Shown here: positions 51,332 to 58,110 of the stretch, in pieces
Layout of the letters: the number at the start of each line of letters is the position of its first letter
Position numbering within the stretch: position 1 is the stretch's first letter
Source: Streptosporangium carneum
GTDB taxonomy: Bacteria; Actinomycetota; Actinomycetes; Streptosporangiales; Streptosporangiaceae
Assembly: GCF_027922005.1 (NCBI RefSeq)
Contig: NZ_BSEV01000003.1
Span: 124,001-188,000, forward strand
DNA: 64,000 nucleotides
Direction: 5' to 3'
The notes under the pieces: generated by a model
Told to the model about the DNA's origin: nothing
The model's database searches: none
What the model saw: the letters and a program-made list of their open reading frames with translations, nothing else
Program-made: the position numbers and the translations under genes

Positions 51332-52468
51332 GTGCGCCACCCCTGCAACAACCTCACACTGCTCAACTGTGAATACAACGGGTTAACCGATTCCTATGAC
51401 GAGCAATCACCCGATCTCTACCGTTGGACCGTGCCCAACTCTCGCCCGCAGCGCCGAGTCACCCGCACCTTCCGCAACCTGTCCCGACGCTCACCCGCCC
51501 CCAAGAACAGCGAGCCGCCGCCCGCACCACCCCGGCCGCGCGCCGCCTCATGGATTGGCCGCCTTCTGCGCCGCCGCCCACCAGTCGACCGACCCGCCCA
51601 CGCCGAACTCGATGCCCTGACCGCCAAGGAACGCCAAGAGCTGTGGGACGCCCATCGCCAACGCCCCTTCCAGGCAATCACCTCACTGATCACCTCAGCC
51701 GGTGTACTGCTGGGCGTCGCGTTCACTGCCTACGGCCTCAGCTACACCGCCCAGACCCTCAGCGCGGCCCAGGAAGGGCAGCTCACCGATCGCTACACCA
51801 AAGCCGTCGAACAACTCGCCTCCGAGGCCGTTGACGTACGACTCGGTGCCATCTACGCCCTGCAACGCCTCGCCACCGACTCCCCCCGCGACCGCATCAC
51901 CATCCGCAACCTTCTCGCCGCCTTCGTCCGCAACCACGACCTCTGCTCCCCCAAACCGCCCCCAAAACAATGCGGCACCAAAACCAAGCATCTTGGTACG
52001 GTTCGCATAACGACGGACGTCTACGCCGCCCTCACCATCGCCCAAACACTGACCACTTCCAAAGATGAGTTCCTCGACTTATCCGAGACACGTTTCCCCC
52101 ACGCGGACCTGAACTTTGTGGACCTGACCCGCGCGAACCTGCTCGACGCAGACCTGACTAGCGCAAGCCTGGTGGACGCGCGCCTGACCCGCGCACACTT
52201 GTCCGTCGCAGACCTGACCCACGCATACTTACGCAACGCGGACCTGCGCGATGCGAACCTGGTCAACGCGGACCTGATCGATGTGGACCTGGAGAAGGCG
52301 AACCTGACCAAGGCGGACCTGTTCCTCGCGAACCTGACGGGCGCGAACCTGAGCGGCGCAAACCTGACGGGCGCGAACCTGAGCGGCGCGAACCTGACCG
52401 ATGTCACAGGGATGACTGCAGACGAGATCCGGAAGGCGGCCATCACCGATGCCACCACAAAATTCTGA
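51332..52468 (+). CDS. membrane-associated pentapeptide-repeat protein
   Basis: Up to 378 residues are read from GTG 51332 (start uncertain; GTG 51431 also possible). A Pro/Arg-rich N-terminal part precedes a TM helix (AITSLITSAGVLLGVAFTAYGLSY), a helical segment with RYTKAVEQLASEAVDVRLGAIYALQRLA, and about 25 pentapeptide units of A(D/N)Lxx type (residues ~250-355), e.g. ADLTHAYLRNADLRDANL. The middle motif is typical of actinobacterial pentapeptide membrane proteins. Roles range from DNA mimicry to scaffolding; here it is probably AICE cargo. Confidence 0.85.
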   Translation: MRHPCNNLTLLNCEYNGLTDSYDEQSPDLYRWTVPNSRPQRRVTRTFRNLSRRSPAPKNSEPPPAPPRPRAASWIGRLLRRRPPVDRPAHAELDALTAKERQELWDAHRQRPFQAITSLITSAGVLLGVAFTAYGLSYTAQTLSAAQEGQLTDRYTKAVEQLASEAVDVRLGAIYALQRLATDSPRDRITIRNLLAAFVRNHDLCSPKPPPKQCGTKTKHLGTVRITTDVYAALTIAQTLTTSKDEFLDLSETRFPHADLNFVDLTRANLLDADLTSASLVDARLTRAHLSVADLTHAYLRNADLRDANLVNADLIDVDLEKANLTKADLFLANLTGANLSGANLTGANLSGANLTDVTGMTADEIRKAAITDATTKF

Positions 52469-52536
52469 CCATCACCGATACGCCGCGTATCCATGCGAAG
52501 CATGTACGGCCGGATTGCCGAATTGTTCTTATAAAG

Positions 52537-52695
52537 GTCAAGGGGCGGCAGCGCTCCGCGCCGCCACCCGGCGCGGCACGCCCGCCCGCACCGGCCCGGC
52601 ATCGGGACCGGGCATGCGGCCTGACGGCCGGTCCCGGCCCGCGCCGCCCGGCACGAACGCGCGGACCACGCCGCCCGCCGCACCGTCCGCCGCCG
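52537..52695 (+). repeat. GC-rich structured island shared with AICE1 (copy 2)
   Basis: Starting GTCAAGGGGCGGCAGCGCTC, this plus-strand segment is the counterpart of the reverse complement of 29727-29890. It fills the gap between the pentapeptide gene (end 52468) and the lipoprotein gene (end 52792), which otherwise holds no gene. Two unrelated elements carry it, in non-coding positions, with GC inverted repeats conserved. Confidence 0.75.
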
Positions 52696-52791
52696 CCTTA
52701 CCTCGACTCGCCGCCCGTGGTACGCGCCGCCGCCCCAGACACGACGAAGCCCCGCCACCTCCAAGGCGACGAGGCTCCAGTTGCCGAAAAA

Positions 52792-53349
52792 CTATCCCCC
52801 AGAGGAGGGATCGAGAAAGGAAGGGTCGAGAACATCAGGCGTGGGAGGAGCCGTGCCGTTCTCCCAGATGCAGTCGGACAACCCCCCGAGGACGTTCAAC
52901 TTCTCCACTCCCGGAGGAGAGTAATAGTTGATGTGCAGCCAGTAATTACCCAACCGCTCAAACTTGATCTCGACACCGTCCCTCGCGCCGTCCCCTCGGA
53001 TATACCACTCCACTCGCACCCCTGGCCGCCCCTGCCAGTACGCCGCCACATCGGCTAGATACTTTCGCGCCTTCTTCTCCCCGACGCTCTCTGTCAGATA
53101 CTCCACACCCGGCGTGATCTGCCCCGTGCCTCCCGAATCAAGGAAGTACTCACACGACGTGGTGAGGAGCGGACGGACAAGGGTGAACGGCGAAGGAACG
53201 GGCACCGCGCGAAACGTCTCCTGCAAGTAGCCGTCTATCACCGTCATGGCCTCCTTCTTCGTGATGGACGGCCCCGGCGTGACAGCACACCCCGACCCCA
53301 GCAGCACCAAGGCCACAGCAGCCCCCGCCCCCCAGCGACTTCCGATCAT
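52792..53349 (-). CDS. AICE2 lipoprotein, paralogue 1
   Basis: The 185-residue protein has a lipobox signal (GAGAAVALVLLGSGC) and a mature domain with IDGYLQETFRAVP, a Cys-containing SCEYF, AAYWQGRPGVRVEWYI, HINYYSPPG and the C-terminal CIWENGTAPP. AAAGGAG precedes ATG 53349. It is clearly related to the next gene (IDxY...ET, AYWQ, CIWxxGTAP). Surface lipoproteins on conjugative elements can act in exclusion, but nothing here proves it. Confidence 0.7.
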   Translation of the reverse strand: MIGSRWGAGAAVALVLLGSGCAVTPGPSITKKEAMTVIDGYLQETFRAVPVPSPFTLVRPLLTTSCEYFLDSGGTGQITPGVEYLTESVGEKKARKYLADVAAYWQGRPGVRVEWYIRGDGARDGVEIKFERLGNYWLHINYYSPPGVEKLNVLGGLSDCIWENGTAPPTPDVLDPSFLDPSSGG

Positions 53350-53401
53350 GCGCTCCTTTCCATGCCCGAGTGCGTACGCGCTGAATGCCCTCCATCCTGG
53401 C

Positions 53402-53890
53402 TCAGCGAGCCTCAGCCGGTGCGGTTCCTTTCGGCCAGATGCACTCATTAAGCACCCCGCGTATCTCCACCCGACGCGCAGCCGGGTAATAAGCCACGGC
53501 CAGCCGGTAATGATCACGAAGATGGATCACCGTGCTGTTTTCCATTCGTTCGATTCCCGCCCCCGCTGACTGCCAGTACGCCACCGTCGCAGCCGCGAAG
53601 CGCCGCACTTCCCACCGCCGCAGACCGATCGTGGAAGCCCGGTAGAACACGCTCGGCTCTACCTGTCCGCCGAACCCAGCCGCCGCGCAACCTTCCCCGC
53701 GACCATCACGCACACGGGAGAACCGCAACGGCGAGTACACCATCCGCAGCGTCTCCCGCACATAGCTGTCTATTCGCTCACCCGCCACCCGCTCACTGAT
53801 CGTCGTAGCAGGAGCCGACGCGCACCCCGCGACCACCAGGAGCACACCCACCGCAGCCGTCCACCATGCGCACGTCATCAGCCAACGCAA
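53402..53890 (-). CDS. AICE2 lipoprotein, paralogue 2
   Basis: The 162-residue protein has a signal with lipobox (AVGVLLVVAGC) and the same domain as its neighbour: IDSYVRETLRMVY, GEGCAAAGFGG, VAYWQSAGAGIERM, LAVAYYPAARRVEI and CIWPKGTAP. Start TTG 53890 has AAAGGAT upstream; ATG 53878 is also possible. It precedes paralogue 1 by ~50 bp and lies just after leader repeat copy B. Confidence 0.7.
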   Translation of the reverse strand: MRWLMTCAWWTAAVGVLLVVAGCASAPATTISERVAGERIDSYVRETLRMVYSPLRFSRVRDGRGEGCAAAGFGGQVEPSVFYRASTIGLRRWEVRRFAAATVAYWQSAGAGIERMENSTVIHLRDHYRLAVAYYPAARRVEIRGVLNECIWPKGTAPAEAR

Positions 53891-53924
53891 CTCAAGATCC
53901 TTTTTGTGTCCGCGGGGCTCAGCA

Positions 53925-54045
53925 AGATCACTTTCCGTCGCGGCGCCGCCGGCTGAACTGGCCCTGAACGGGCCGCCCCTTCGGGGTGACCTACGGTCAT
54001 TCGGCAGGCAGAGCCGCTACCGCACCCATGACCGCCCGTAGCGCA
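53925..54045 (-). repeat. structured leader repeat, copy B
   Basis: This is the counterpart of 45826-45950, located 35 bp upstream of the lipoprotein start. The two hairpins are kept (CCCCGAAGGGG; GGCCC-GTTCA-GGGCC, with the loop base changed). The downstream genes of the two copies are unrelated. Confidence 0.75.
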
Positions 54046-54117
54046 GGGGCGCTGTACCCAGCGCACGCCACCGAGCCCAAGTTCGTCGGTACGCGACCGA
54101 CTTGCTCTGACCGCGCC

Positions 54118-54690
54118 TCATCCCTGCTCATTCCTTCTGTAGTCACGGCAGGCCTTACACGCACATCGAGCGGAGACATAACCCAGCCGCCCGCCATGAG
54201 GAACGGCGGGATCGCGCACCAAGGCCAACGCGCCGTCCAGCAGACGCTCCCATTCCGCATCTCGCTCGGTACGCCTCACCATCCGCAGGTACGAGGTGCC
54301 CTCTTGCTTCGCTACGACGTCGAGAGCATCACGACTCCACACCCCCCGCTCCAGGATCACGGCGATGATCCGGAGCCGACAGGCGACATCGTCAAGGGGA
54401 GACGGCCCACGGCCAGCCCTCTTGCAGGGTTCCTTACGACACAGGTATCTCCTGTACGCAAGCGCCGTCCCGCACCACTTACCCGGGCACGGGAGAGGCA
54501 CTAGCGGCCTAAGCCGTCTGTTCGACGCAGCGACGATCTCAGCGTCGAACGCCGAGTCCCGCAGGCGGCTCGCATACAGCGCAGCCAGCCCCACCGACAG
54601 CTCACGGACCACCGCTTGCAAGGTCAGGCCACGCGCGACCAAGGCCACGGCACGCGCCTTGAGATCATCGTCGAAAACCACCGGTCTCAT
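54118..54690 (-). CDS. HTH protein with C-terminal Cys motif
   Basis: The 190-residue protein from ATG 54690 (AGAGG upstream) has two helix-turn-helix-like segments (LKARAVALVARGLTLQAVVRELSVGLAALYASRL; SRDALDVVAKQEGTSYLRMVRR), a central Cys region (PCPGKWCG, LCRKEPCKRAGRG) and a C-terminal tail GYVSARCACKACRDYRR. The last motif recurs in phage/plasmid DNA-binding proteins as a short zinc-binding tail, as recalled. Probably a regulator or accessory DNA-binding protein of AICE2. Confidence 0.65.
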   Translation of the reverse strand: MRPVVFDDDLKARAVALVARGLTLQAVVRELSVGLAALYASRLRDSAFDAEIVAASNRRLRPLVPLPCPGKWCGTALAYRRYLCRKEPCKRAGRGPSPLDDVACRLRIIAVILERGVWSRDALDVVAKQEGTSYLRMVRRTERDAEWERLLDGALALVRDPAVPHGGRLGYVSARCACKACRDYRRNEQG

Positions 54691-54942
54691 CGAGACCTCT
54701 ACGAGCAGCCAGACGACGGAAGCGGGATCTCCACACCACACAGGCACGCCTGACACTCACAGGTGCAACCGTCCCGACAGCTGCACCGGCTAACCTGACG
54801 GCTCGTGCAGCAGATACGTCCTTCTTGCATCGACACTCCATGTTGGTTTTGAGGCACGGTGAAGGCAGGCACCGCGCCAGGGAAAGGAGGAGGTGCGACG
54901 ACGTGAAAGGAAAGGTTTCGCCGTCGCACCGGAACCGATGGG

Positions 54943-55239
54943 TCAATTGCCCCTTGTGGAGCGCCACACGGCCGCAAAAACCTCCGCGACCTGCATCAAC
55001 ACTGTCGCTGCCCTATGTATCGCCGCGTCCCGAGACGTGTAGCCGCGTTCCTGCCCTATCAAGCCCTTTGGGCCGGGAAGATTGATGACAAGTGTCCAGC
55101 AGCGCTGACAGTGGAAGTCCCGTTCGGCCTTCAAAGTGAAGCAGCGTAGACCGTCGACATATCCGTACTCGTACCCGCTCGCTGCCGAAGGCCGCCAAGC
55201 GATGACGTCAGCGGCAGCGGCGTCGCCGGATTCGATCAC
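54943..55239 (-). CDS. hypothetical AICE2 protein with CxxC
   Basis: The 98-residue protein starts at GTG 55239, overlapping the preceding stop (GTGA). It contains YEYGYVDGLRCFTLKAERDFHCQRCWTLVINLPG, i.e. a C...CQRCW metal-binding knuckle, and a C-terminal helix AAIHRAATVLMQVAEVF. Unknown function; last gene of a four-gene minus-strand unit. Confidence 0.6.
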   Translation of the reverse strand: MIESGDAAAADVIAWRPSAASGYEYGYVDGLRCFTLKAERDFHCQRCWTLVINLPGPKGLIGQERGYTSRDAAIHRAATVLMQVAEVFAAVWRSTRGN

Positions 55240-55391
55240 CACGTGTCCTTACGCCACGGACGCCAGCCCTTACGCCAGTCCCGCACCAGCGATTCCGCCG
55301 CCAAGTACCCGACGCCCAGCAGAATCAGCACTGTCAGGTGATTGCCTAGCGTCTGCGCCGTACCGAACAGGTGCGCCCCTTCTACCTTGAT
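55236..55391 (-). CDS. 51-residue single-TM peptide, apparent AUC start
   Basis: The frame encodes KVEGAHLFGTAQTLGNHLTV then LILLGVGYLAAESLVRDWRK and GWRPWRKDTW: one TM helix and a basic Trp-rich end. No ATG, GTG or TTG precedes the sequence in frame after the upstream gene. The codon at the ideal distance (6 nt) from AGGAGG is ATC 55391. Its stop overlaps the next gene start as GTGA and its first codon is 1 nt after the HATPase stop, which supports reality of the gene. Confidence 0.5.
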   Translation of the reverse strand: MKVEGAHLFGTAQTLGNHLTVLILLGVGYLAAESLVRDWRKGWRPWRKDTW

Positions 55392-55392
55392 C

Positions 55393-55809
55393 TCACACCT
55401 CCTCGATTGATCTTGATGCAACGATCTGCATCCACACCGCCGACCGCCCTCTTTCCACGGGACGGAATCCCCAGCTCTCGGCGATCTCATCGACCAGCCA
55501 CAGCCCACGCCCTCCCAGCGAGTCGTCAGCCGGACGACGCGGCACCGGCACACCAGGTGACCCGTCGTCGATGACCTCGATGCACACCATCGAGGGATCA
55601 GTCTCGGTAACTTCCACCGTCACCACACCGCCCGGCTTACCCGAATCGGTATGCGCAACCGCATTGGTTACGGCCTCGCTGACCAGCAGCACCGCGTCAT
55701 CAACCTCGATGTAACCGGCTTTCATGAGCAGGTCGGCCACATACCGACGTGCCGTGGAAACGGAGCACTCCAGCCCCGGCAGGCTGATGACACCGAGCGT
55801 GCCCGTCAC
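55393..55809 (-). CDS. HATPase_c_2 (RsbW-like) anti-sigma/ATP-binding protein
   Basis: The 138-residue protein has the GHKL ATP-binding motifs: N-box EAVTNAVAHT (~44-54), G1 IEVIDDGSPGVP (~77-88) and G2 GGRGLWLVDEIAESWG (~99-114). Such free-standing ATPase domains are abundant in actinobacteria next to DUF397/XRE-DUF5753 genes and resemble anti-sigma kinases. GTG 55809 overlaps the previous stop. It is divergent from the XRE-DUF5753 gene, ~690 bp away. Confidence 0.88.
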   Translation of the reverse strand: MTGTLGVISLPGLECSVSTARRYVADLLMKAGYIEVDDAVLLVSEAVTNAVAHTDSGKPGGVVTVEVTETDPSMVCIEVIDDGSPGVPVPRRPADDSLGGRGLWLVDEIAESWGFRPVERGRSAVWMQIVASRSIEEV

Positions 55810-56096
55810 AGCGCCACCTGCCGGATGCGAAGCGCCGCGTACTCATCCAAGGCGTGGACCCACTGATCCGGCCCGCGTCCCCAGGTGAAGACCCACTTCC
55901 GGTCACGCTTCGTCGCTGCGATCCGCAGCGGTCCCGATGCTTGCTGCACTATCAGGGCAGGCTCCCGCGCTTGCGGAAGATTGACACTGATCGTGAGGCC
56001 TAGGTCCCGCAGGTCCCAGGCAAGGCGCATCAGATGGATGAACTGACGCTGTGGATCAGTTCCAGCTTCATATGGGATAGCTCTAGGCTTATCCAT
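55806..56096 (-). CDS. hypothetical protein coupled to the HATPase gene
   Basis: The 96-residue protein from ATG 56096 (GGAGGTG 6-8 nt upstream) has a helical segment (RQFIHLMRLAWDLRDLGL) and beta strands (PALIVQQASGPLRIAA, RKWVFTWGRGPDQWV). Proteins of this kind commonly precede HATPase genes in actinobacterial regulatory modules, as recalled; role unknown. The stop overlaps the HATPase start as GTGA. Confidence 0.65.
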   Translation of the reverse strand: MDKPRAIPYEAGTDPQRQFIHLMRLAWDLRDLGLTISVNLPQAREPALIVQQASGPLRIAATKRDRKWVFTWGRGPDQWVHALDEYAALRIRQVAL

Positions 56097-56498
56097 GGTT
56101 CGCACCTCCAGCGTGCGGCCATGGTTCGGCCAGCGGTCGCACGTCTGGCCGAACCCTTTTTGCTTTAGTGATCACTTCGTGGTCAAAGCGCTACATGACG
56201 ACGGCTCATATCCGCACCTGAAGGCTTAGCCGGTCTGTGGTCTGAGCGCTCCCCTGTCATCGCGGAGGACGCAAAAGGATTCGGCTGTCATGTTGAGCTG
56301 CCTCCGTGTGCGGATAATGTCCGCTTTGTACTCCTCCCTCTGGACCTTGCTCGATGTACGCCTAGAATGCCGATAAAGAGGCCGGTAGAGCACCGGTAAC
56401 AGCTCGACAAGCTTCGACTTAAACCGTCTCCTGCTGTAGAGACATGTCATTGAGCTGTCTGTGCTTGTCGATGGCTCATCAAGACACGGAGGGCGAGT
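56097..56498. other. 402-bp divergent intergenic region
   Basis: The gap lies between the minus HATPase unit and the plus XRE gene. It is less GC-rich than its surroundings and should hold both promoters. I see no supported gene and no clear operator; GGAGGG for the XRE gene is at 56487-56492. Confidence 0.4.
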
Positions 56499-57335
56499 AT
56501 GGCGAAAAGTCCCGAGTCGCGCATGTCTGCAAGTGAGCGCTTCGGCCGCGAGTTGGCACGTCATCGCAGAGAAGCGGGCTTATCGCAAGCCCGGCTTGCT
56601 GAGCGTTTAGGGTGCTCACCATCCCTTGTGGGACACATCGAAACGGGGGACCGTAACCCACAAATCGACTTTGCCGAAACATGTGATCGTATCTTTGACC
56701 TTTCCGACAAGCAGCATTTCGTTCGGCTGTGTCGACGAATCAGTGAATCTCCCTTCGGGCCGCAATGGTTCTTACGGTGGGTGGAGGAGATCGAACCTCA
56801 GGCAACAGGACTGCGAACGTGGGACCCTCTGCTGGTCCCCGGACTTCTCCAGACAGAGGCATACGCTCGGGCGATTTTCCGTGGTCACCTTGCGATGTCC
56901 GAAAGGGAAGTTGAGAAGCAGGTCAGCGCGCGCATGCAACGAAGGCTGATCCTGGACAGGGAAGACCCCCCGGCCCTGTGGGTTTTGATAGATGAATGGG
57001 TGCTTCACCGCCCCATAGGAGGGGCAGCGGTGATGCAAGAGCAGGCGGAGCATCTATCGACGGTCGCCAGCCGTCGTCACGTAACTGTGCAACTTGTTCC
57101 CCACAACACCCCATGCACAGAGGGCCTGATGTCAGGGTTCGCGATCGCAGAACTGGCAGATGCGCCGATCACCGTATCTGTGGAGTCGGCGGCGACAGGC
57201 GAAGTGTCAGCGGAACCCGAGGTGGTCTCTGTGATCATGGGGCGTTATGACAGGATACGGACAGAGGCGTATCGTCCGGCTGAATCCCTCGACAAGATCA
57301 AGGAAGCGGTAGCCCGATGGACTCAAACGACCTGA
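56499..57335 (+). CDS. XRE HTH regulator with DUF5753
   Basis: The 278-residue protein has an N-terminal XRE HTH (~14-68: FGRELARHRREAGLSQARLAERLGCSPSLVGHIETGDRNP) and the C-terminal DUF5753 domain (YARAIF, QEQAEHLSTVASRRHVTVQLVPH, MSGFAIAEL). These regulators pair with a DUF397 protein encoded immediately downstream, as here (18-bp overlap). They control development or secondary metabolism, or act as toxin/antitoxin-like modules. GGAGGG precedes the ATG. Confidence 0.92.
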   Translation: MAKSPESRMSASERFGRELARHRREAGLSQARLAERLGCSPSLVGHIETGDRNPQIDFAETCDRIFDLSDKQHFVRLCRRISESPFGPQWFLRWVEEIEPQATGLRTWDPLLVPGLLQTEAYARAIFRGHLAMSEREVEKQVSARMQRRLILDREDPPALWVLIDEWVLHRPIGGAAVMQEQAEHLSTVASRRHVTVQLVPHNTPCTEGLMSGFAIAELADAPITVSVESAATGEVSAEPEVVSVIMGRYDRIRTEAYRPAESLDKIKEAVARWTQTT

Positions 57336-57547
57336 CCTCAGTAGATCTCGCCCAGGCCATGTGGAGAAGAAGTTCCCTTAGTGGCAACAGCGGCGGGAAC
57401 TGCGTTGAGGTTGCCAACAACCTTTCTGGTGTTGTTGCCGTCCGAGACAGCAAGAACCCCCACGGCCCCGCGCTCGTTTTTGCTCCGGGGCAGTGGAGGA
57501 GCTTCGTAGACGGCATCAAGCGCGGCGAACTCGCTAAGCTGATTTAA
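57317..57547 (+). CDS. DUF397 protein
   Basis: The 76-residue protein has the DUF397 consensus: WRRSSLSGNSGGNCVEVA, VAVRDSKNP and a LVFAPGQWRSFVDGIKRGEL end. It overlaps the XRE-DUF5753 gene. DUF397 proteins are small partners of those regulators. Confidence 0.9.
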   Translation: MDSNDLTSVDLAQAMWRRSSLSGNSGGNCVEVANNLSGVVAVRDSKNPHGPALVFAPGQWRSFVDGIKRGELAKLI

Positions 57548-57894
57548 CAGCTTGATTGCCTCCGGCGGGGGATCGGGCTCCGGGATGGTCGTCAGAGCCA
57601 AGTGCCGGGAAGTAGGTGGCTGAGGTAGGAGCCTGGTCATCCCGTCTACCGCGTCCCAGGCAAAGCCCAGCAGACCGAAGACTGCGGGTCAAACTCGTCT
57701 GTGACCGTCGGCATCTAATGATCGAGGAATGTCACCGGCTAAGGGACGCGCAAGACGAGCTTGCCCCTCCGTCGTCGGCCCGCTGTCCTCCGGATGGGAC
57801 GCGGCAGACGGGATGACCAGGCGGGGGAGACGCGCGGGACTGCGACAGTAGAAGCGTCTACAGCGCAAAAGAAGTGTCACAATCCCACAACGGG
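57548..57894. other. right end of AICE2, no gene seen
   Basis: About 350 bp between the DUF397 gene and attR show no supported reading frame. The arm AAAAGAAGTG (57867-57876) mirrors CACTTCTTTTT (42858-42868) of the other end; in the circular form the two flank the crossover symmetrically, as expected of a serine-integrase attP. Confidence 0.5.
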
Positions 57895-57901
57895 CTTACC
57901 C
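57895..57901. other. attR of AICE2
   Basis: CTTACCC corresponds to CTTGCCC at attL. The one mismatch is at a Gly wobble position of the interrupted gene, so the original host base cannot be fixed from this window. Confidence 0.75.
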
Positions 57902-58035
57902 GCCCCGTTCGGACCGAGCACCACCCAGTGCTCGCCGTACCCGACCCGCCAGTCGACGTCGGCCAGCAGCGTCCGGCCGACCACACGGACACCGACACCG
58001 TTCAGCTCCACCGCACCGGGCGCGAGCTCGCCCAT
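57896..58035 (-). pseudogene. ABC-transporter ATPase, 5' part (first ~46 codons)
   Basis: From ATG 58035 (GGAGGGGG upstream) the frame reads MGELAPGAVELNGVGVRVVG, then LLADVDWRVGYGEHWVVLGP and NGAGK, the first half of Walker A, before running into AICE2 (KPVVGL, stop). Joined to 42,161-42,838 it gives an uninterrupted ABC ATPase of about 270 residues. Confidence 0.92.
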
Positions 58036-58110
58036 AGGTCCCCCTCCGACTCGACACGCGCCGATCACCCTAACGGAAGGCCGAGACCGGAACTCACCCG
58101 CCGAGGCGGT

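Larger units (their letters stand above)
42836..57901. mobile_element. AICE2: ~15.06-kb integrative conjugative element inserted in an ABC ATPase gene
   Basis: The two halves of the ABC ATPase gene flank it and join as GPNGAGKTTLL. It contains a large serine integrase next to attL; a minus-strand block with small proteins, RepSA initiator, Zn-ribbon protein and TraB/FtsK ATPase; a pentapeptide protein; two lipoproteins; an HTH protein; and an HATPase / XRE-DUF5753 / DUF397 cargo module. With integrase, replication and TraB it has the full set expected of a self-transmissible actinomycete AICE. Confidence 0.92.
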
